DNA of 64,000 bases from NCBI RefSeq assembly GCF_004327985.1, contig NZ_SJDL01000001.1, positions 186,001 to 250,000 on the forward strand. Reading direction: 5' to 3'. Positions 59,468 to 64,000 of the stretch are shown one piece after another (the first letter of the stretch is position 1; each line of letters starts with the position of its first letter). Source of the DNA: Marinobacter halodurans (GTDB taxonomy: Bacteria > Pseudomonadota > Gammaproteobacteria > Pseudomonadales > Oleiphilaceae). A model generated the notes under the pieces. That model saw only the letters and a program-made list of their open reading frames with translations, made no database searches and was not told the origin of the DNA. The translations under genes were made by a program, and so were the position numbers.

Positions 59468-61948
59468 TCACACGTCGTCGATCGGCCGCGGAATATCCGC
59501 GTGGTTGAAGTAGGCAAGCGTGATGGCTTCGGACAGCTTGCTGAGCAGGTTATTGATGCGCACCAGCAATTCATCCAGCTGCGGCGACGGCTCGCCGGTT
59601 TCGCTGACCAACGCTTCCAGGTCGACCAGTTGCAACACGGAAACCAGTTCCACCATCAAACGCTGTTCGGCATTGAGGCCGGTCAGGGTCGAATCACGCT
59701 CCGGCAGCAGGCTCACCTGGCGCTTCAGCCGTCGGCACTGGTAGCCGACCGACCGTGGCGTACTCTCGTCCAGCAACAGTAGGTCGATAATGGCCACCGG
59801 GTGCAACTCGGTGCGGTAGCGCCGGCGGTAGGTCATCAAGGTATCGGCCATGCGCAGGACCGCTTCCATCAGCGCCGCCGGCGGCTGCGGGTACTTGACG
59901 AAGACCTTGTGCAGCAGCGCGGTGGTCTGCTGCGCCCGCTCGATGTGCTGGCCAATGTCCATGAAGCGCAGGGTCTGGGTGCGGCTCATGGTTTCGTTGT
60001 TGAGACCGTAGATGGCCGACTGCAGCAGGATGATCTCGTCCAGGGCCCGGTCCATGCGGGACACCGCCCCCCGGGCCGGGAACTGGTTCAGGGCGTTCTG
60101 CAATCGCTCGAGGACGTACCAGGTGTCCTCACCGAAGAATTCCCGGACCGACTGGGCGTTCACGATCAGCGCCTGCAACACGGCCAGCAGGCCATCCTTG
60201 CGGTCATACAGGAACAGGCTGGTGAGCTGGTGGGTCAGCTCGTCCACGTTGTCGGTGGGCATGAACACGCCGCCATTGATGGTGCAGGCAAATTCCACCA
60301 ACGGCGTCAGCGTCTGGACCTGCTCGTCCCGGGCCAGCGTCGAGATCAGCGGCAACGCCGCGCGCATGGCCCGGCAGGCCAGGTTGAGCCGCTCGCTGTA
60401 GCGCCCCAGCCAGAACAGGTGGTCCGCCACGCGACTGGGCAGCAGGCCGGTCTTGCGTGACAGGTGCACGCTGGTCATGGTGCTGTGCAACAGGCTCACG
60501 TTGCTGTCGTCCGGGCTCTCCAGCCAGACGTCCTTGGCCATGAAACGGGTGGACAGTCCCAACTGCAGTTGCAGCGGCTGTTCGTGGCAGCGCGCCAGAC
60601 CGCCGGGCAGTACCTTGTCGTCATTACCCTGGCGCAAAACAAAGGCGCGCAGGGCGACGCTGCGGGACTGGATTTCGTGCTTCTGCCAGACCGGCAGCGT
60701 GCTCAGGGGCAGGATCCGCCGGGCCACGAAACGCGATGGATCGGTCCTGATCCGCTCGGCCAGCCTTTCCCGTTCACGCCGACTGGCATTGGCGTAGCTG
60801 ATCAGCTTGCCGGGCTCTTCCAGGTCGTGCACCACCATATCGATCAGCTCATCCAGCACCGTCTGATGCTGATCCGGATCGCCGCACCAGAAGGCCTCCA
60901 CCGCCGGCAGGATCAGCGATTCACCCAGCAGGTGCCGGCACAGGCGTTCCATGAACGGCAGCAGCGCGCCGCTGTCGATCAGACCCGCGCCCGGCGGGTT
61001 GCAGCACACCAGGCTGCCCTGGCGAATGGTCTGCAGCAGGCCTGGCGTGCCGGCGATGTCCCCTTCCAGTTCCAGCGGATCGGACAGGTTATCCGGCATA
61101 TAGCGCATCAGCGCATCCACAGGCTGCAGTCCACTGAGCGTTTTCAGCCAGATCCGGCCTTCGCGGAACATCAGGTCGACACCGTGAACCAGGGCCAGGT
61201 CCAGATAGTTGGCCAGGAAGGCGTGCTCAAAATACTGACCGTCACGGTAGTGATGGGTCATCAGGCCGATCAACGGCTCGCTGGCGTAGGGAATCTGCGG
61301 CACCAGCGCCCGCTGGAGGTCCTTGAAGAAAGTGGCCAGGTGGCGCTTGCCGAACCGCTGCGTCAGTTCCGGCACCACCTGGTTGAGGGCGACCCGGTTC
61401 TCCAGTACATAGCCCATCCCGCCGGGAGCCTGGGAGGAGTCGGCGTAGGCCGTCATCCGGCCGCTGGCATCGCGCCCCAAATCGCAGCCGAGCATGACCA
61501 GCCAGTCTATGTCGTCCGGAACCAGGCCGTGGCAGGGCAGCAGGAAGCTGGCGTTGCGGAAGATCAGCTCCGGCGGCAGGATGCCGTCACGCAGCAGGGT
61601 CTGGGGGCCATAGAGATCGCGCAGGACCAGGGACAGGAGGTGCCGGCGCTGGGCCAGTCCGGTGTCGATGGTTTCCCACTCGGCCGAGTCGAACAGCCAG
61701 GGGATCAGGTCCAGGGTCCGGTTCTGCTGGTGCTGCGGGTCGAAGGTGGCGCCGTGCTCGCGCAACTGGTGCTGAAGGTCGGAAGACAACCCGCCCAGCA
61801 CTTCCCCGCCCTGCTCCATCAGCCAGCCCAGTACCCGGTTCCATCCCGGGGAATCGGCACGGGGCAGCCATTCATCCGCGCTCTCGGACGGGCACCGGTA
61901 TGTCTGCCTCAGGGCGTCCAGAGACAGTGGCACGTCGAATCGCGTCAT
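59468..61948 (-). CDS. Circularly permuted ATP-grasp fused to alpha-E domain
   Basis: An 826-residue two-domain protein. Residues 1 to about 470 resemble the circularly permuted type 2 ATP-grasp family (GRMTAYADSSQAPGGMGYVL and CNPPGAGLIDSGALLPFMER). Residues from about 500 (LLPSRVADHLFWLGRYSERL) form an alpha-E (DUF403) all-helical domain. The ATP-grasp half differs from the stand-alone enzyme upstream at several positions, including a diverged RIGPRATDEERA-type segment, so it may be a non-catalytic or differently specific partner. AAGG lies upstream of the ATG. Confidence 0.88.
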   Translation of the reverse strand: MTRFDVPLSLDALRQTYRCPSESADEWLPRADSPGWNRVLGWLMEQGGEVLGGLSSDLQHQLREHGATFDPQHQQNRTLDLIPWLFDSAEWETIDTGLAQRRHLLSLVLRDLYGPQTLLRDGILPPELIFRNASFLLPCHGLVPDDIDWLVMLGCDLGRDASGRMTAYADSSQAPGGMGYVLENRVALNQVVPELTQRFGKRHLATFFKDLQRALVPQIPYASEPLIGLMTHHYRDGQYFEHAFLANYLDLALVHGVDLMFREGRIWLKTLSGLQPVDALMRYMPDNLSDPLELEGDIAGTPGLLQTIRQGSLVCCNPPGAGLIDSGALLPFMERLCRHLLGESLILPAVEAFWCGDPDQHQTVLDELIDMVVHDLEEPGKLISYANASRRERERLAERIRTDPSRFVARRILPLSTLPVWQKHEIQSRSVALRAFVLRQGNDDKVLPGGLARCHEQPLQLQLGLSTRFMAKDVWLESPDDSNVSLLHSTMTSVHLSRKTGLLPSRVADHLFWLGRYSERLNLACRAMRAALPLISTLARDEQVQTLTPLVEFACTINGGVFMPTDNVDELTHQLTSLFLYDRKDGLLAVLQALIVNAQSVREFFGEDTWYVLERLQNALNQFPARGAVSRMDRALDEIILLQSAIYGLNNETMSRTQTLRFMDIGQHIERAQQTTALLHKVFVKYPQPPAALMEAVLRMADTLMTYRRRYRTELHPVAIIDLLLLDESTPRSVGYQCRRLKRQVSLLPERDSTLTGLNAEQRLMVELVSVLQLVDLEALVSETGEPSPQLDELLVRINNLLSKLSEAITLAYFNHADIPRPIDDV

Positions 61949-61972
61949 GAATGAACCTTGTCGGCTTCCTGT

Positions 61973-62905
61973 TCAGGCAGCGGGCGCTTGCAGCGACTCC
62001 GAAATCAGCGCGCCGTGCAGGTCAATCAGGCCCGCCTGGACGTCATCGATCAGCTTATGCATGCCCAGCGTGTTAAGTGAATGCAGCGGTTCAGAGTCTA
62101 GCGCGTTCCGGATATTTCCAATAGTTTTTAGCACACCTTCAGACCGGGGCAGCCAACGGGCCGAGCGTTCGATCTTCTCCAGGCAGGAGGCCACCGACCG
62201 GGGGAATGGTCCGTAGGTGAGCAGGAAATCCGTCACGTCGGTCTCCCCCGGCTCTTCGGTGAAGTAACGGCGGTAGGATTCCACCGCGCCCATCGCGTTG
62301 AGCAGCGAGCTCCATTCGAATTGCCGCCGGGTCTGGCGGCCGGCGGCGGGCGCCAGTTGCTGCAGGATCAACACGTCCATAATGCGGGTGGTCATGTCCG
62401 CCCGTTCCAGGTGGCGGCCGATGTTGAACAGGCCATAGGTGTCGTCCCGCAGCATGGTGCCATCCATGACGCCGATCACCGCCTGACAGCGCCGGATGAC
62501 TTCTGCCATCAGGTTGTAGCGCTTGGCCCGGCTGGAGGCCAGCTTGCACTCGGACTGCACGAACAGGTGCAGGGAGTTGATCCCCTCCCAGAACTCCCGC
62601 GGGATCACCTCCCGTACGCAGCGGGCGTTGTTCCGGACCTGGGTACAGGCGTGGCGGATGGAGGCGGCGCTGTCTTCGGCCACAATCAGGTAGTGCATGA
62701 CACCCAGTTCGCTGGAACTGCCTTCCTGCACGAAGCCCTCGGTGTCTTCACCCAGCACGTCGATCAGGACCGGCCAACTGAAGCGGGTGCCCTCGTGGGA
62801 GTCGATCAGCATGTGGGTGGTGGCATTGATCAGGCGCGCGGTGTCGTCCATCCGCTCCAGGTAGCGCCCCATCCAGTATACGTTTTCTGCAACACGTGCC
62901 AGCAT
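61973..62905 (-). CDS. Alpha-E domain protein (DUF403)
   Basis: A 310-residue all-helical alpha-E protein (MLARVAENVYWMGRYLERMD is its N-terminal hallmark, repeated in the fusion's C-terminal half). Several conserved Arg/Glu/Asp positions recur through the helices. The family is always associated with ATP-grasp genes and is predicted to help peptide-bond or amide chemistry, but has no proven activity. GGGAG lies 7 bases upstream; it starts 3 bases after the ATP-grasp stop. Confidence 0.92.
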   Translation of the reverse strand: MLARVAENVYWMGRYLERMDDTARLINATTHMLIDSHEGTRFSWPVLIDVLGEDTEGFVQEGSSSELGVMHYLIVAEDSAASIRHACTQVRNNARCVREVIPREFWEGINSLHLFVQSECKLASSRAKRYNLMAEVIRRCQAVIGVMDGTMLRDDTYGLFNIGRHLERADMTTRIMDVLILQQLAPAAGRQTRRQFEWSSLLNAMGAVESYRRYFTEEPGETDVTDFLLTYGPFPRSVASCLEKIERSARWLPRSEGVLKTIGNIRNALDSEPLHSLNTLGMHKLIDDVQAGLIDLHGALISESLQAPAA

Positions 62906-62908
62906 GAC

Positions 62909-64000
62909 TCAGCTCCCGTGATTGATGATCCAGGTGTCCTTGCTGCCGCCGCCCTGGGAGGAATTCACCACCAGGGATCCACGGCGCAACGCGACGCGGC
63001 TCAGACCGCCGTTGGTGCAATACAGCGACTCCCCCTGCAGGATGAACGGGCGCAGGTCGAGGTGACGGGGCTCCAGCAGGTCGTCACAGAGCGTCGGCGC
63101 CGTGGACAGGTTGAGTGTGGGCTGGGCGATAAAGTTGCGCGGATTCTCGCGGATCGCTGCCGCGCACTGGGCGCGTTCCTCGTCCGTGGCCCGCGGCCCG
63201 ATCAGGATGCCGTAGCCGCCCGACTCGTTGGCCGGCTTGACCACCAGTTTGTCCAGGTTGGCCAGCACGTGATCCCTCTCCTTGTCGTCCATGCACAGGT
63301 AGGTGGGCACGTTGTCGATCAGCGGATCCTGCTTCAGGTAGTAGCGGATGATCTCGGGCACGAACGCATAGATCACCTTGTCGTCCGCCACCCCCGAGCC
63401 CGGCGCGTTGGCGATCGCCACGTTGCCGGCTCTCCAGGCGCCGATCAGGCCCGGAATCCCCAGCGCCGAATCCTTGCGGAACACCTGGGGATCGATAAAG
63501 GTGTCGTCGATGCGCCGGTAGATTACGTCCACACGCTGCGGACCGTGCAGGGTACGCAGGTAGACCCGATCATCGTCCACGTAGAGGTCGTTGTTTTCCG
63601 CCAACGGGCAACCCATCTGCTGGGCCAGGAAGCTGTGCTCGAAGTAGGCGGAATTGTAGATACCGGGGGTCAGCACCACCACCCGGGGCGTCTCCTCATC
63701 CTGGGGCGACAGCGATGCCAGCATGTTCCAGAGCTGCGCCGGGTAGTCGTCGACCGGCCCGATGGTGGACTTGGCAAACAGCTCGGGGAACACCCGCTTC
63801 ATGACCGTGCGGTTCTCCAGCATGTACGACACGCCGGACGGGACCCGCAGATTGTCCTCCAGAACCAGGAAGTTACCCTCGCCGTCGCGCACCAGATCGG
63901 TGCCGCAGATGTTCGCCCAGACCTTATAAGCCGGTTCGAAGCCCTGGCATGGTGCGAGGAAGTTTTTCGATTTCAGCACCAGTTCACTGGGCACAATGCC
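62909..64000 (-). CDS. Circularly permuted type 2 ATP-grasp protein (5' end cut by window edge)
   Basis: About 363 codons of the C-terminal part are present. Family blocks include VLEDNLRVPSGVSYMLENR, DDRVYLRTLHGPQRVDVIYR, VAIANAPGSGVADDKVIYAF, VVKPANESGGYGILIGP and the terminal SLVVNSSQGGGSKDTW. These contain the ATP- and metal-binding residues expected of an active amidoligase. The frame stays open at 64000, so the start is outside. The family is usually around 470-490 residues. It heads the visible operon. Confidence 0.93.
   Translation of the reverse strand, partial: GIVPSELVLKSKNFLAPCQGFEPAYKVWANICGTDLVRDGEGNFLVLEDNLRVPSGVSYMLENRTVMKRVFPELFAKSTIGPVDDYPAQLWNMLASLSPQDEETPRVVVLTPGIYNSAYFEHSFLAQQMGCPLAENNDLYVDDDRVYLRTLHGPQRVDVIYRRIDDTFIDPQVFRKDSALGIPGLIGAWRAGNVAIANAPGSGVADDKVIYAFVPEIIRYYLKQDPLIDNVPTYLCMDDKERDHVLANLDKLVVKPANESGGYGILIGPRATDEERAQCAAAIRENPRNFIAQPTLNLSTAPTLCDDLLEPRHLDLRPFILQGESLYCTNGGLSRVALRRGSLVVNSSQGGGSKDTWIINHGS

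Overview
The window is 64 kb of contiguous, fairly GC-rich chromosomal DNA from a gammaproteobacterium. The block thrS-infC-rpmI-rplT-pheS-pheT-ihfA-merR-tRNA-Pro, together with yeaC, glpG, nadK, the FixL/FixJ-like pair and the LonB-type protease, points to the marine Pseudomonadales/Alteromonadales area, most like Marinobacter or a relative. That placement is an inference from gene content and remembered protein similarity, not from a search. There is no prophage, integron, CRISPR array or intact insertion sequence. The only mobile-type DNA I see is a REP-doublet (about 47963-48107) and a MITE-like hairpin element (about 50578-50719).

Layout. 1-9268: a truncated APC-family permease, then a homoprotocatechuate (3,4-dihydroxyphenylacetate) meta-cleavage cluster. 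The regulators hpaR-hpaA run leftward and the catabolic operon hpaG1-G2-E-D-F-H-I runs rightward, with an AT-rich palindromic operator at the catabolic promoter. The 4-hydroxyphenylacetate hydroxylase hpaBC is not in the window. 9550-17187 (minus strand): the translation/nucleoid block thrS, infC (ATT start), rpmI, rplT, pheS, pheT, ihfA, merR and tRNA-Pro(GGG). 17438-21159: a TAXI-type TRAP transporter with a fused permease. 21344-26419: an envelope cluster of RND/MMPL transporter, YCF48-like Asp-box protein and DUF1329 protein, without the DUF1302 partner often found with them. 26767-30624: pepN, a DUF2797 protein and yeaC. 30775-30931: an orphan plus-strand transcription unit with a Fur-box promoter and a strong terminator, a good candidate for an iron-responsive small RNA. 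31043-33817: nadK, a metallophosphoesterase and a rhomboid protease in one tightly coupled operon. 33983-36216: two convergent poorly characterised genes.

36587-41935: a five-gene branched-chain-amino-acid-type (HAAT) ABC importer with a Tat-exported binding protein. 41949-47953: fadH-like dienoyl-CoA reductase, two AraC regulators, a 28-residue acidic microprotein, tRNA-Asp with a near-consensus promoter, and a MaoC-type hydratase. 48215-50458: a FixLJ-like two-component pair. 50810-56643: AlkB-like dioxygenase, LonB-type protease, a small Arg/Asp-rich protein, a PilZ protein, a flavodoxin-like reductase and a diguanylate cyclase with an I-site. 56756-58454: recA with a LexA box, preceded by pncC. 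58557-64000: a four-gene operon of circularly permuted ATP-grasp, alpha-E (DUF403), an ATP-grasp/alpha-E fusion and transglutaminase. This operon is the best candidate for a biochemically undefined system and runs off the right edge.

How the parts work together. The hpa enzymes give a complete route from homoprotocatechuate to pyruvate and succinate semialdehyde. The TRAP and HAAT importers, dienoyl-CoA reductase and MaoC hydratase fit an organism scavenging organic acids and fatty or aromatic compounds. The c-di-GMP genes (GGDEF, PilZ) lie within 2 kb of each other. Starts were chosen by visible ribosome-binding sites and family lengths, so several differ from the longest open frame.
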